NCBI GenBank assembly: GCA_002011215.1
Contig: MTML01000011.1
Coordinates: 1 to 64,000 of the forward strand
Origin: Archaeoglobus sp. JdFR-24
Lineage (GTDB): Archaea; Halobacteriota; Archaeoglobi; Archaeoglobales; Archaeoglobaceae
Direction: 5' to 3'
DNA: 64,000 nucleotides
The notes below the pieces were generated by a model that saw only the letters and a program-made list of their open reading frames with translations, made no database searches and was not told where the DNA came from. Within the stretch, counting starts at the first letter, position 1, and each line of letters starts with the position of its first letter. Below, piece after piece: positions 25,294-34,223 of this stretch. A program made the translations under genes and the position numbers.

Positions 25294-26178
25294 ATGTTGC
25301 AAATCGATCTGTGCGGGATGAAACTCAAAAACCCAATGATACTTGCAAGCGGAATACTCGGAAGTTACGCATCTTCTCTAAACAGAATATCAGAACATGC
25401 AGGGGCCGTTGTCACAAAAAGTGTTGGTTATGAGGCAAGAGAGGGATACAGAAATCCGGCGGTTATCAATTATGCTCACGGTATAATAAATGCTGTTGGT
25501 CTTCCTTCTCCGGGAGCCGAGAAATTCTCAGAAGAGTTGAGGAAATTTAACAGGGAGTCATACCTCATAGTAAGTCTGTATGCGTCCAGTCCAGAAGAAT
25601 TTGTATCACTTGTTGATTTTTTTGAGATGGCCGATGCATTTGAATTAAACCTGAGCTGCCCGCATGTAAGCAGATTTGGATTGACTGTCGGTAGCGATCC
25701 AGAAATGGTTAAAGATATCGTAAAAGCTGTAAAAAAGAAATGTGATAAACCTGTTTTTGCAAAGTTATCAGCCAACGCAAGTTACATTGAAGTGGGTAAA
25801 GCCGCCCAGGAGGGTGGGGCTGATGGAATTGTGGCTATCAATACCTTAAAGGGGATGGCAATCGACATAGAAACAATGGCCCCAATACTCTCAAACATAA
25901 GTGGAGGTGTAAGTGGGGAGGCTATAAAACCTGTTGCGATGAAATGTGTGTGGGATCTTTATGAAGAGCTGAGCATACCGATTATAGCATGCGGTGGAGC
26001 TACTACCTGGAAAGATGTTATCGAGTTCATGCTCGCAGGAGCCAGAGCTGTTCAGATAGGATCGGCACTGTACTACAGCCACAGGATTTTTTACAGCCTT
26101 AAAGAGAGTCTAAACGCTTACGCGAGAATGAAAAACATCCAGCTTGAAGACCTCACAGGGGCGGCTCACAAAAAGTAG
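25294..26178 (+). CDS. pyrD: Dihydroorotate dehydrogenase, catalytic subunit (class 1B)
   Basis: 294 residues. It oxidises dihydroorotate to orotate in pyrimidine synthesis, using FMN. LCGMKLKNPMILASGILG, FELNLSCPHVSRFGLTVGSD, FAKLSANASYIEVGKAA and IIACGGATTWKDVIEFMLAG with AVQIGSALYY are the FMN barrel motifs. The class is B because the electron-transfer subunit PyrK follows 54 bases later. A 15-base tandem duplication spans its stop codon. Confidence 0.94.
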   Translation: MLQIDLCGMKLKNPMILASGILGSYASSLNRISEHAGAVVTKSVGYEAREGYRNPAVINYAHGIINAVGLPSPGAEKFSEELRKFNRESYLIVSLYASSPEEFVSLVDFFEMADAFELNLSCPHVSRFGLTVGSDPEMVKDIVKAVKKKCDKPVFAKLSANASYIEVGKAAQEGGADGIVAINTLKGMAIDIETMAPILSNISGGVSGEAIKPVAMKCVWDLYEELSIPIIACGGATTWKDVIEFMLAGARAVQIGSALYYSHRIFYSLKESLNAYARMKNIQLEDLTGAAHKK

Positions 26179-26203
26179 TCCGAAAAAGAGTAGTCCGAAA
26201 AAG
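26174..26203. repeat. 15-base perfect tandem duplication across the pyrD stop codon
   Basis: AGTAGTCCGAAAAAG at 26174-26188 and 26189-26203. The pyrD TAG at 26176-26178 lies in the first copy and is repeated in the second. Confidence 0.75.
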
Positions 26204-26231
26204 GTTTATTTCCCATCATAAAATTACACCT

Positions 26232-26975
26232 ATGTTCAGTTTGAGAGTGGATAAAATAATAAGGCATTCAAAAGATATTTCCACGCTTTTTTTCAGTTCT
26301 AAAATAAGATCATATCCAGGGCAATTCATAATGCTCAACCTGCCAGATTACGAAGAGATTCCGCTGAGCCTATCTTCACCCTACTCAGTCACCGTAAAGG
26401 CTGTTGGAGATACTACAAAGGCTTTAATTAATATTCCGACTGGAAGATGTGTGGGCATTCGGGGACCTTTTGGAAGGCCTTTTTCGTTAACAGATGGAAG
26501 ATCTTTGCTTGTTGCCGGTGGGATTGGTGCTGCTCCCCTTTACTACCTCAGCGATGTTCTTGTGCGAAAAGGTGCAGAGGTCGAGGTTCTTTTCGGAGCA
26601 CGAAGTGCCGATGAACTCGTGTGGAGGGATCGATTCTGCAATCTTGAAGTCTCAACTGATGATGGTTCAGAAGGAGTCAGGGGAACAGTCATTGATTTGC
26701 TCAGAAAAAAAGATCTCGATAATTATTCAAAAATATATGTCTGCGGGCCAGAACCGATGATTTTATCTACATATGTACTGTTAAAGCAGAAAAATGCTTT
26801 AAAGAAGGCTGAATTCTCGCTCGAGAGATACATGAGGTGTGGAATTGGATTGTGTGGCTCATGTGTTCTCGATGATGGTTCAAGAGTTTGTTCAGAAGGG
26901 ACAGTTTTTAGCGGTCAGGAGCTGGAGTTCGCCATAGAAAGTAGCCTACTGCACGAGGAGTCGGTACAGAGTTAA
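26232..26975 (+). CDS. pyrK: Dihydroorotate dehydrogenase electron-transfer subunit
   Basis: 247 residues. It passes electrons from PyrD's FMN through FAD and a [2Fe-2S] cluster to NAD+. FAD site: IPLSLSSPYSVT; NAD side: GRSLLVAGGIGAAPLYYL; cluster: RCGIGLCGSCVLDDGSRVC near residues 203-220 supplies four cysteines. The pairing with PyrD and its order are the normal arrangement. ATG 26232 sits about 25 bases after a TTTATTT element, so it may also have its own promoter. Confidence 0.93.
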   Translation: MFSLRVDKIIRHSKDISTLFFSSKIRSYPGQFIMLNLPDYEEIPLSLSSPYSVTVKAVGDTTKALINIPTGRCVGIRGPFGRPFSLTDGRSLLVAGGIGAAPLYYLSDVLVRKGAEVEVLFGARSADELVWRDRFCNLEVSTDDGSEGVRGTVIDLLRKKDLDNYSKIYVCGPEPMILSTYVLLKQKNALKKAEFSLERYMRCGIGLCGSCVLDDGSRVCSEGTVFSGQELEFAIESSLLHEESVQS

Positions 26976-27002
26976 TTCAAAGCTGGTTAAGGGTTAATTC
27001 AA

Positions 27003-28181
27003 TTACAATTCAAATTCCACAAATGTCCTGACCAGTAATTCAGAGATGTCCAGAATTTCCAGTCTGTTCTCACCAAGCTCCTTCTTTGAATGTGAAAGGT
27101 GGACTTTACAGAAGGGACAGCATGATATGAGATAATCTGCCCCTGTTTCAAGTGCTTCCTTTATCCTCCTTTTACCCATTTCAAGGGAGAGGTTTCTAAA
27201 CTGAGCTCTAACACCTCCACCAGCACCACAGCAAAAAGACATTTCTCTGTTACTTTCCATTTCAACAAGTTCAAGTCCTGTTGCTTTTATGAGTTTTCTC
27301 GGTTCATCATAAACTCCTGCATGTCTGCCAAGATGACAGGGGTCATGGTAAGTTGCCTTTCCAGAGAGCTTTTTCCCTGTTCTGTTTCCTAAGAATTTTT
27401 CTGTAAACTGCGAGAGATGGCAAACTTCAAAATCGTAGTCAATTCCCTTTGACTCGCATATTTCCGGATAGTCTATAGCAAAAGTCCTGTAACAACCAGC
27501 ACATGTTGTAATGATTGTTTTAACCCCAGCCTTTTCCCAGATTTTTATGTTTTTCTCGAGAATTCTTTCACCCGCATCTTTCTGACCTGTTCTGAAAAGT
27601 GTCGAACCGCAACAAACCTCTTCATGGCCCAGATAATTGAAGTCGATCTCAAGATGCGAGAGAAGTTTTACTGTGCTAATTGCCAGTTCCTTAGTTCTGT
27701 AGCTTGCAGTACATCCAGCAAAATATAGTATTTCAGAATCTCTGTTTATCTGAATACCTTCTGGAAACCACTTGTCTCTCAAGGATCTGTCTTCTCCATA
27801 GGGATTCCAGGATATATTAATTCTATCAGCAAGTTTTCTGTGAACTGGAAGTGGAGCCAATTTTCTCCTTACAAACTCATACCTTACATCTTCCCAGACC
27901 CTTAGTAGCGGTATGCCGGATTGACAAACTGTTTCACACAGCCCACAGGTTGTGCACTTGAAAAAGTCTTTGACCATCGCAACATCCAGATCTGTGCCAT
28001 TAGTCATGTTGATTTTTAGCAGATAGAGTTTACCCCGAGGAGATACGCTTTCCCACCTCTCAAGCTGAAAGGGTGGGCAGACCCTGCAGTAATTGCACTG
28101 TGCACATGATAATATCTCCTGTGAGAGTTTTTCAATAACATTTGATTGCTCAGCACCTTTTGACGGGTTCAAGTTGCTCAT
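27003..28181 (-). CDS. Fe-S subunit partner of a lactate/glycolate-type oxidase (GlcF/HdrD-like)
   Basis: 392 residues. Two [4Fe-4S] ferredoxin motifs, CAQCNYCRVCPP (about 27-38) and CTTCGLCETVC (about 76-86), precede two cysteine-rich CCG domains (CCGSTLFRTGQ near 190 and FCCGAGGGVRAQF near 316), as in heterodisulfide reductase HdrD and the Fe-S subunits of lactate and glycolate oxidases. It should carry electrons from the flavin subunit encoded just upstream to the menaquinone pool. Start ATG 28181 follows GAGGTAT. Confidence 0.87.
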   Translation of the reverse strand: MSNLNPSKGAEQSNVIEKLSQEILSCAQCNYCRVCPPFQLERWESVSPRGKLYLLKINMTNGTDLDVAMVKDFFKCTTCGLCETVCQSGIPLLRVWEDVRYEFVRRKLAPLPVHRKLADRINISWNPYGEDRSLRDKWFPEGIQINRDSEILYFAGCTASYRTKELAISTVKLLSHLEIDFNYLGHEEVCCGSTLFRTGQKDAGERILEKNIKIWEKAGVKTIITTCAGCYRTFAIDYPEICESKGIDYDFEVCHLSQFTEKFLGNRTGKKLSGKATYHDPCHLGRHAGVYDEPRKLIKATGLELVEMESNREMSFCCGAGGGVRAQFRNLSLEMGKRRIKEALETGADYLISCCPFCKVHLSHSKKELGENRLEILDISELLVRTFVEFEL

Positions 28182-28249
28182 ATACCTCTCCTCAATTATT
28201 CCAAACCTTAACTCACCTTACATTTCAGAGATTTTTTATATTGCGACTA

Positions 28250-29557
28250 TTATATGCTGACTATTTCAGCCATCTTCATTATAGCAGGCAGTTTCCCTGT
28301 CGGAAACACTTTACCCGGATTTAACAAGTTGTCAGGATCAACCCTTCTCTTGTATTTTTCCAGTTCCTCATATTCTGGGATCCACTTTTTGCTACCATAG
28401 GAAAGATACATACCTGTTGAATATGGTTTCCCGGACAGTTTTGTTGCAAGTTTAATGAGCTTGAAAGCTGTTTTCCAGTCCTTTGTAAACCTTCCACTTC
28501 TCTCATCACTGGGAATGAGAATTATTACATTCGCCATACTCCTGGCAAAAAACACTTGTATTCCGTATTCCCTGTTTGAAAGTATTTTCGAGACTTTGCT
28601 GCAGTAGAGATCAAGCATCTCCCACGGGAGAATTACTTCAGCCGATACTATAGAGGGTCCTTTCTTTTTTATTCGCAGTGGATAAAATCTCTCATCCCAT
28701 AATTCTTTACCAAGCTCAGCATTTCCGGTTTCATTTTCAGGAATCTTATCAAGATACGCTATCAAAAGTGTGTTCTTTTCTTCATAATCCGTTCCCTTAA
28801 TTTCATTCAACATTTTTATGTATCCCGAATCGAATATCGTGGCTGAATAAGCATTTTTATCGAACAGAATTCTGACTGCCTTTGTATAATCCCTGAAGTG
28901 GTGTGCTACTGCCACCTCCCCACTATAATCCATCAGTTTAACCTCAGCCGAGACGATCAGACCGGTTGTACCCTGCAGACCCACAAAATATTTTATCTCA
29001 TCTCCTCTGACAGACCTTTTTCCGGAGAAGTCCACTACCTCGAGAGCTTCCACATTCTGCCTGATGGATCCAAACATGAGGCTCCCTATGCCGTAACCTC
29101 CATGAGATATCCATCCACCCACCGTAGAGGATGGCGCACTTGTTGGATAAACTCTCAGACTGAGTCCCTTCTTTCGAGCTTCTTTTTGAACATCGCACCA
29201 CACAGCCCCGGGCTCAGATATGAGAAGCTTTCTCTCCTCATCTATTTCAAAACTGTCCATTCTTGTGAAATCAACAACTATTCCACCATTATAGGGCACC
29301 ACTCCACCATAAGCAGATGTTGCAGCTCCCCGTGGTACAACAGGCTTGGAAAATCTTTTTGCAATTTCTAAAACCTTTAAAACTTCTTCAACACTTTCAG
29401 GTTGAATTACGGCATCCGGAACAGAAACTGAAAATTTTTCTAAAAACTTTGGGAGTACAGAAATGTCATGAGAATAGAGTTTTCTCTCAATGGGATGATA
29501 TGAAATGTGAGAGAGAACTTTTCTGGTTTCAATCTCAAATTTATTCATGATATCCAT
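28250..29557 (-). CDS. dld: FAD-linked D-lactate dehydrogenase (GlcD family)
   Basis: About 435 residues. The PCMH-type FAD domain is clear: PDAVIQPESVEEVLKVLEIA, VVPRGAATSAYGGVVPYNGG, STVGGWISHGGYGIGSLMFG, and the C-terminal DPDNLLNPGKVFPTG. Together with the Fe-S protein downstream it forms a two-part D-2-hydroxyacid oxidase, most likely for D-lactate, a growth substrate of Archaeoglobales; glycolate cannot be excluded. ATG 29557 is chosen because a TATA box lies at 29580-29590, giving a leaderless start, while upstream in-frame codons extend with unlikely sequence. Confidence 0.85.
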   Translation of the reverse strand: MDIMNKFEIETRKVLSHISYHPIERKLYSHDISVLPKFLEKFSVSVPDAVIQPESVEEVLKVLEIAKRFSKPVVPRGAATSAYGGVVPYNGGIVVDFTRMDSFEIDEERKLLISEPGAVWCDVQKEARKKGLSLRVYPTSAPSSTVGGWISHGGYGIGSLMFGSIRQNVEALEVVDFSGKRSVRGDEIKYFVGLQGTTGLIVSAEVKLMDYSGEVAVAHHFRDYTKAVRILFDKNAYSATIFDSGYIKMLNEIKGTDYEEKNTLLIAYLDKIPENETGNAELGKELWDERFYPLRIKKKGPSIVSAEVILPWEMLDLYCSKVSKILSNREYGIQVFFARSMANVIILIPSDERSGRFTKDWKTAFKLIKLATKLSGKPYSTGMYLSYGSKKWIPEYEELEKYKRRVDPDNLLNPGKVFPTGKLPAIMKMAEIVSI

Positions 29558-29579
29558 AATGAATCTCAAATGATGAATA

Positions 29580-29590
29580 CTATAAAAGTT
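29580..29590 (-). promoter_or_regulatory. TATA box of the lactate dehydrogenase genes
   Basis: AACTTTTATAG on the minus strand, centred about 26 bases before ATG 29557, predicts a leaderless transcript for dld and its Fe-S partner. Confidence 0.5.
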
Positions 29591-29753
29591 TTGAGATTTA
29601 TGCTTCTCAATTTTGATAAGGGGGCAATTTTTCAGCATAAAATCCTTAAATAACCGTTCAGAGGGGATTAATTTGTTTTGATTAAAAATGATAATTTCAA
29701 TAATTTTAATTAAATACTCTCGTAGCTCGATAACAAATCATACTCTTTTGTCC

Positions 29754-31046
29754 CTAATTCCAGTCAAAGGCTTCCTTAACGAGCTTGATTGCACAGAGAT
29801 CTCCACACATCGAGCATGCTTCACTATCAGACTTTCTTTTATTCCATACTGCCATGGCTTTTTCGGGATCTATTGCAAGGTTGAACTGTTTTTCCCAGTC
29901 CAGATTCTTTCGTGCAATGGACATATTATAATCCCTCATTCTCGCACGCTCTCTCTGCCCTTCTTTGACGAGATCTACAGCATGAGCAGCTATCTTTGCA
30001 GCAACCACACCCTCCCTCACATCATCAATTGATGGAAGGGCAAGGTGCTCGGATGGTGTAACATAACAGATGAAGTCCGCTCCACTCATTCCGGCAATGG
30101 CTGCTCCTATGGCAGCAACAATGTGATCGTATCCCGCTCCTACATCCGTAACAAGTGGGCCAAGTAAGTAGAGGGGCGCATTTCCGGTGACGTATTTCAT
30201 CGCCTTAACAGAGGTTTCAATTTCATCCAGTGGAACGTGCCCTGGGCCCTCAACCATAACCTGCACACCAGCATCCCTGCATCTCTCAACGAGCTCTCCC
30301 AGGAGAATGAATTCAGTAAACTTTACCCTGTCGCTTGCATCATCTATACATCCGGGCCTGAACGCATCTCCAAGGCTGACTGTAACGTCGTATTCCTTCA
30401 TTATATCGAGGAGGTAATCAAAATTTTCGTAATAGGGATTCTCCATCTGGTTGTGGAGCATCCAGCCAATTGTTATTGCCCCTCCTCTGCTCACAACACC
30501 CAGCAACCTTTTGCTCCTCTTCAACCTCTCCACGCTGTTCCAGTTAACACCAGCGTGAATCGTCATAAAATCCACGCCATCCTTTGCATGCTTCTCAACT
30601 GCATTGAAAAAATCATCTTCACTCATGTCAACAACCTTTCTGCATCCCCTTGCTGCCTGATAAATCGGAACTGTTCCGAAGGGAACTCTAACAAACCGGT
30701 AAATCTTCTTTCTTATCTCATCAATATTTCCACCTGTGGATAGGTCCATTAAGGCATCCGTACCATATTTCTGGGCTATAAGCGCCTTCTCAATTTCCTC
30801 TTCAACGTTAACGTAATCGTCAGATGTGCCAATATTGGCATTAACCTTCGTTGACATCAACCTTCCGATTGCTTTTGGGGTGAATTCTCTGTTATCCGAA
30901 TCCCTAAGGATGTTTCGAGGAATAATAACCTCACCCTTTGAAATTAACCTGATTAGAGTATCTAAATCAATACCTTCGAATTCTGCAACTTCTTTGAGCC
31001 ATTCCGGATGTGCACCTTTTTTTATCATTTCGATGAGGGTTTCCAT
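29754..31046 (-). CDS. thiC: Phosphomethylpyrimidine synthase ThiC
   Basis: 430 residues. This radical SAM enzyme rearranges aminoimidazole ribotide into hydroxymethylpyrimidine phosphate for thiamin. Landmarks: GTVPIYQAARG, FMTIHAGVNW, SRGGAITIGWMLHN, SLGDAFRPGC, VEGPGHVPLDEIE, LGPLVTDVGAGYDHIVAAIG and the C-terminal CSMCGDLCAIK, the CX2CX4C cluster motif. Length equals non-plant, non-enterobacterial ThiC. The upstream spacer shows no TPP riboswitch. Confidence 0.95.
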   Translation of the reverse strand: METLIEMIKKGAHPEWLKEVAEFEGIDLDTLIRLISKGEVIIPRNILRDSDNREFTPKAIGRLMSTKVNANIGTSDDYVNVEEEIEKALIAQKYGTDALMDLSTGGNIDEIRKKIYRFVRVPFGTVPIYQAARGCRKVVDMSEDDFFNAVEKHAKDGVDFMTIHAGVNWNSVERLKRSKRLLGVVSRGGAITIGWMLHNQMENPYYENFDYLLDIMKEYDVTVSLGDAFRPGCIDDASDRVKFTEFILLGELVERCRDAGVQVMVEGPGHVPLDEIETSVKAMKYVTGNAPLYLLGPLVTDVGAGYDHIVAAIGAAIAGMSGADFICYVTPSEHLALPSIDDVREGVVAAKIAAHAVDLVKEGQRERARMRDYNMSIARKNLDWEKQFNLAIDPEKAMAVWNKRKSDSEACSMCGDLCAIKLVKEAFDWN

Positions 31047-31150
31047 AGTGTTAATTGTTTGCAGTAAGGGATTGATAAATTCTTTGTTGTTTTACTGTTT
31101 CAAACATTACCGACTCAGGTAACTGAAAAAGGAGCGTACTTGCGAAACTC

Positions 31151-31158
31151 TAATAAAT
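31151..31158 (+). promoter_or_regulatory. TATA box of the aconitase-family gene
   Basis: TAATAAAT is centred about 25 bases before ATG 31179, which supports that start and a leaderless message. Confidence 0.4.
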
Positions 31159-31178
31159 AGCGAATATTGTCGATGATT

Positions 31179-32444
31179 ATGGGCTCAAAAACACTGAGCG
31201 AAAAGATATTTTCAAAAGCCTCTGGAAAGGAAGTTAATGCTGGAGAGTTCGTTTTTTCTTCTATTGATAGAGCGATGATTCATGACATTACCGGCCCTCT
31301 TGCAATTAAAGTCTTCAGAGAGATAACCAGTAACGGAAGAGTGTGGGATGCTTCAAAAATTGTGATTGCTTTTGATCATCAGGTTCCAGCAGACAGCATA
31401 CATGCTGCTGAGAACCACAAATTGCTCAGAAACTTTGCCGAAGAGCAGGGTATTCTGAATTACGATGTCTATGAGGGAGTTGCACATCAAATTATGGTTG
31501 AAAAGGCACATGTTTTACCGGGAATGCTCGTTGTGGGAGCGGACAGCCATACGTGTATGTATGGTGCTCTTGGAGCTTTTGCTACAGGTGTTGGTTCAAC
31601 AGATATGGGAGCCGTTTTTGCACTCGGAAAACTCTGGTTCAAAGTTCCTGAGACAATTAAATTTGAAATAAACGGAAAGCTCAGTAGAAGAGTTTACAGC
31701 AAAGATGTGATTCTGAAGCTGATAGGAACTGTCGGAGCTGATGGAGCAAATTATGCTGCATGTGAGTTCTCGGGAGATACAGTCAGAAATATGAGCATGG
31801 ATGAAAGACTTACCATGACCAATATGGCAATTGAGATGGGGGGAAAAGCAGGAATAATTGAACCCGACAGCATTACTGAAAAATACATTTCAGAAAGGCT
31901 GAATAAGGATTACGAAGTTCCAGACTGGCTTTTTAGTGATGAGAATGCGAATTATAAAAGAGTGGTTGAGCTTGATGTTTCAAATCTCGAACCTCAGGTT
32001 GCTCAGCCGCACAGAGTTGATAATGTTGTATCTGTCACAGAGGTTGAGGGTATAAAGGCTGACCAAGTTTTTATCGGTTCATGCACCAATGGAAGATATG
32101 AAGACCTTAAAATCGCTGCAGAAATACTGAAAGGGGAGAGCGTTGCAAAAGGGACACGACTGATAGTCATTCCGGCCACAAGAAGTATATACAAACAAGC
32201 TTTGAAAGAGGGGCTCATAGATGTCTTTGTGGATGCAGGAGGTATCGTTGAGTTTCCATCGTGCGGGCCGTGCATGGGAGGAAGCTTTGGGCTCATAGGG
32301 AGCAATGAAGTAAGCGTCTCAACATCAAACAGAAATTTTATTGGAAGACAGGGCAGTCCTGATGGAAGAATTTATCTCACTTCCCCGGCGACTGCAGCTG
32401 CAACTGCAATTTACGGGCAGATTACCGATCCAAGAAGAGTTTAA
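31179..32444 (+). CDS. leuC: 3-isopropylmalate/homoaconitate dehydratase large subunit
   Basis: About 421 residues of the aconitase superfamily. Catalytic-site segments: [34 protein letters not shown] and [13 protein letters not shown] provide the three cysteines of the [4Fe-4S] cluster, and [20 protein letters not shown] the substrate loop. Archaeal LeuC acts with a separate small subunit, and paralogues serve leucine or methanogen-type 2-oxosuberate synthesis; specificity lies in the small subunit, which is not adjacent. ATG 31179 is favoured by the TATA spacing; ATG 31173 and TTG 31167 are in frame. Confidence 0.88.
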   Translation: MGSKTLSEKIFSKASGKEVNAGEFVFSSIDRAMIHDITGPLAIKVFREITSNGRVWDASKIVIAFDHQVPADSIHAAENHKLLRNFAEEQGILNYDVYEGVAHQIMVEKAHVLPGMLVVGADSHTCMYGALGAFATGVGSTDMGAVFALGKLWFKVPETIKFEINGKLSRRVYSKDVILKLIGTVGADGANYAACEFSGDTVRNMSMDERLTMTNMAIEMGGKAGIIEPDSITEKYISERLNKDYEVPDWLFSDENANYKRVVELDVSNLEPQVAQPHRVDNVVSVTEVEGIKADQVFIGSCTNGRYEDLKIAAEILKGESVAKGTRLIVIPATRSIYKQALKEGLIDVFVDAGGIVEFPSCGPCMGGSFGLIGSNEVSVSTSNRNFIGRQGSPDGRIYLTSPATAAATAIYGQITDPRRV

Positions 32445-32644
32445 GCTGTTTATTTAATAAATTTTTACATTACATATATTAAACTTTTGTTTCTATTATT
32501 ACCTATATCTGTTTTTTCGAACCTGTGGAAAAAAGAGTGATATTATTTTGATATAAATTTCTTCTAAAAAATATTAGTTACTACATTTTCTGTGAAACTG
32601 ATGAAAAAGAAAAGATTATATATGTCATCGTAGTTACTATTATC

Positions 32645-32809
32645 ATGCCTGAAATCCAGATTCCAAGAGACATAGCATTCATGGTTAGAAACAGACTCAA
32701 AATCAGGAAGATCCCCTATAAAGAATCAAGTATAGACCGAATAATACTTGAAGAAGACTATGTTGATGTTGTCGAACAGATAATTTCAGAGCTGAGAAGA
32801 AAGGAGTGA
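32645..32809 (+). CDS. Small conserved-looking protein, 54 residues
   Basis: ATG 32645 starts a 54-codon frame (MPEIQIPRDIAFMVRNRLKI at the start, VVEQIISELRRKE at the end) with normal codon use. ATTATATATG at about 32611-32620 is a good TATA box roughly 28 bases upstream, suggesting a leaderless message. The basic first half and acidic, helical second half could form a small helix pair or ribbon-helix-helix-like dimer, but no family is recognised. It lies alone between leuC and the acyl-CoA dehydrogenase. Confidence 0.6.
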   Translation: MPEIQIPRDIAFMVRNRLKIRKIPYKESSIDRIILEEDYVDVVEQIISELRRKE

Positions 32810-32969
32810 GATTTGTAAAAGAACATAGCATTACAGCATATTCAACCATATCCTTTGGAGAATATTCTGTTCAGATTTCGTTTCTGATCCTTTGATTCTG
32901 ATTCAACTTTTTTCGAAAAGAATTTAAGTAATCTCTAATCATTAAAATTTGTTACAGGAGGTGGCTATA

Positions 32970-34127
32970 TTGGTCAGTTTTGAGCTTACACAGGAACAGA
33001 TAGATATCCAGAAGGCTGCAAGAGAATTTGCAACAAAAGAATTCACCAAAGAAAGGGCTGAGGAAGCAGATGAGAAAGAAGAGTTCCCTTTTGAGCTCTG
33101 GAAGAAGACATGCGAGCTGGGCTTTATAGGGATTCATTTTCCTGAAGAATACGGTGGAGCAGGAATGGGTATATTTGAGAACATCCTCGTTGTGGAGGAG
33201 TTTTGTAGAGCAGATAGCACCCTTGGGAGTGCCATAATCCTCTCAGATTTCTCATCAGAAGTTGTGATGAGGTTTGGAAGTGAAAACCTGAAGAAGGAGG
33301 TTTTACCAAAAGTTGCTGGAGGGAAAGCGATAACCGCTGGAGCCTACACAGAGCCCGAGGCTGGAAGTGATCTCACAGCCATCAGAACCAGAGCAGAAAA
33401 GGATGGTGATGAATGGGTCATCAATGGCACAAAAACATTCATAACAAATGGAACGATTGCCGATTATTATGTAGTACTCGCGGTAACGGATCCTGAAGCT
33501 AAGCCCAGGTACAGGGGTTTCACAACTTTCCTGGTGAGAAAAGGGGCTGAAGGGCTTTCTACAAACAAAATCGGGAAAAAGATGGGTATAAGATCTTCTC
33601 CAACCGCAGAAGTCATTTTCAAAAATGTGAGGGTTTCTGAGGATGATGTGATAGGACAGCTTAACAGAGGATTCTATCAGGTTCTCGAGTTCTTTGATGA
33701 GAGCAGAATTGAGATTGCTGCTCAGGCTCTCGGAATTGCACAGGGGGCTTTTGATAAAACAGTTGAATACGTAAAGCAGAGAAAACAGTTTGGACAGCCC
33801 ATTGGTGCTTTCCAGGCCCTTCAACACAGGCTCGCAGATTTGAATACTCAGATAGAGTGTGCAAGACTTCTGATTTACAAATCTGCCTGGAACTACGACC
33901 AAGGCAGGATAGATCCCGGTCTCACCTCAATGGCCAAATACTGGGCAGGAAAGCTCGCCGTTAAAGTTTGTGATGAGGCGATACAGATGCACGGCGGATA
34001 CGGATACATCGGAGAATACGATGTTGAGAGATTCTACAGAGACGCAAAGATATGTGAAATATACGAGGGTACTAAAGAAGTCCAGCTTAACACAATCGCC
34101 AAAGAAATTCTCGGAAAATTAAAATAA
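32970..34127 (+). CDS. Acyl-CoA dehydrogenase
   Basis: About 385 residues. FAD-dependent alpha,beta-oxidation of an acyl-CoA. Motifs: GAYTEPEAGSDLTAIRTRAE, TKTFITNGTIADYYVV, RKQFGQPIGAFQALQHRLAD, IQMHGGYGYIGEYDVERFYR and the catalytic glutamate in KICEIYEGTKEVQ near the end. The start is taken as TTG 32970, placed correctly after the strong site AGGAGGTGG; the in-frame codons before it lie inside that site. Its position just ahead of the methylmalonyl-CoA mutase genes suggests branched or odd-chain acyl-CoA catabolism. Confidence 0.92.
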   Translation: MVSFELTQEQIDIQKAAREFATKEFTKERAEEADEKEEFPFELWKKTCELGFIGIHFPEEYGGAGMGIFENILVVEEFCRADSTLGSAIILSDFSSEVVMRFGSENLKKEVLPKVAGGKAITAGAYTEPEAGSDLTAIRTRAEKDGDEWVINGTKTFITNGTIADYYVVLAVTDPEAKPRYRGFTTFLVRKGAEGLSTNKIGKKMGIRSSPTAEVIFKNVRVSEDDVIGQLNRGFYQVLEFFDESRIEIAAQALGIAQGAFDKTVEYVKQRKQFGQPIGAFQALQHRLADLNTQIECARLLIYKSAWNYDQGRIDPGLTSMAKYWAGKLAVKVCDEAIQMHGGYGYIGEYDVERFYRDAKICEIYEGTKEVQLNTIAKEILGKLK

Positions 34128-34223
34128 ACTCCTCCTTTATCAATTTATCATGAAAAAAATAGAAAATCAAAAATTTTAAATTTTTTTAAACCTAACTTTG
34201 ATGATAAAAAATGGGTGATAATC

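Noticed and set aside
31047..31178. TPP riboswitch for thiC
   Set aside because: No CUGAGA or other conserved THI-box sequence is visible in the short leader.
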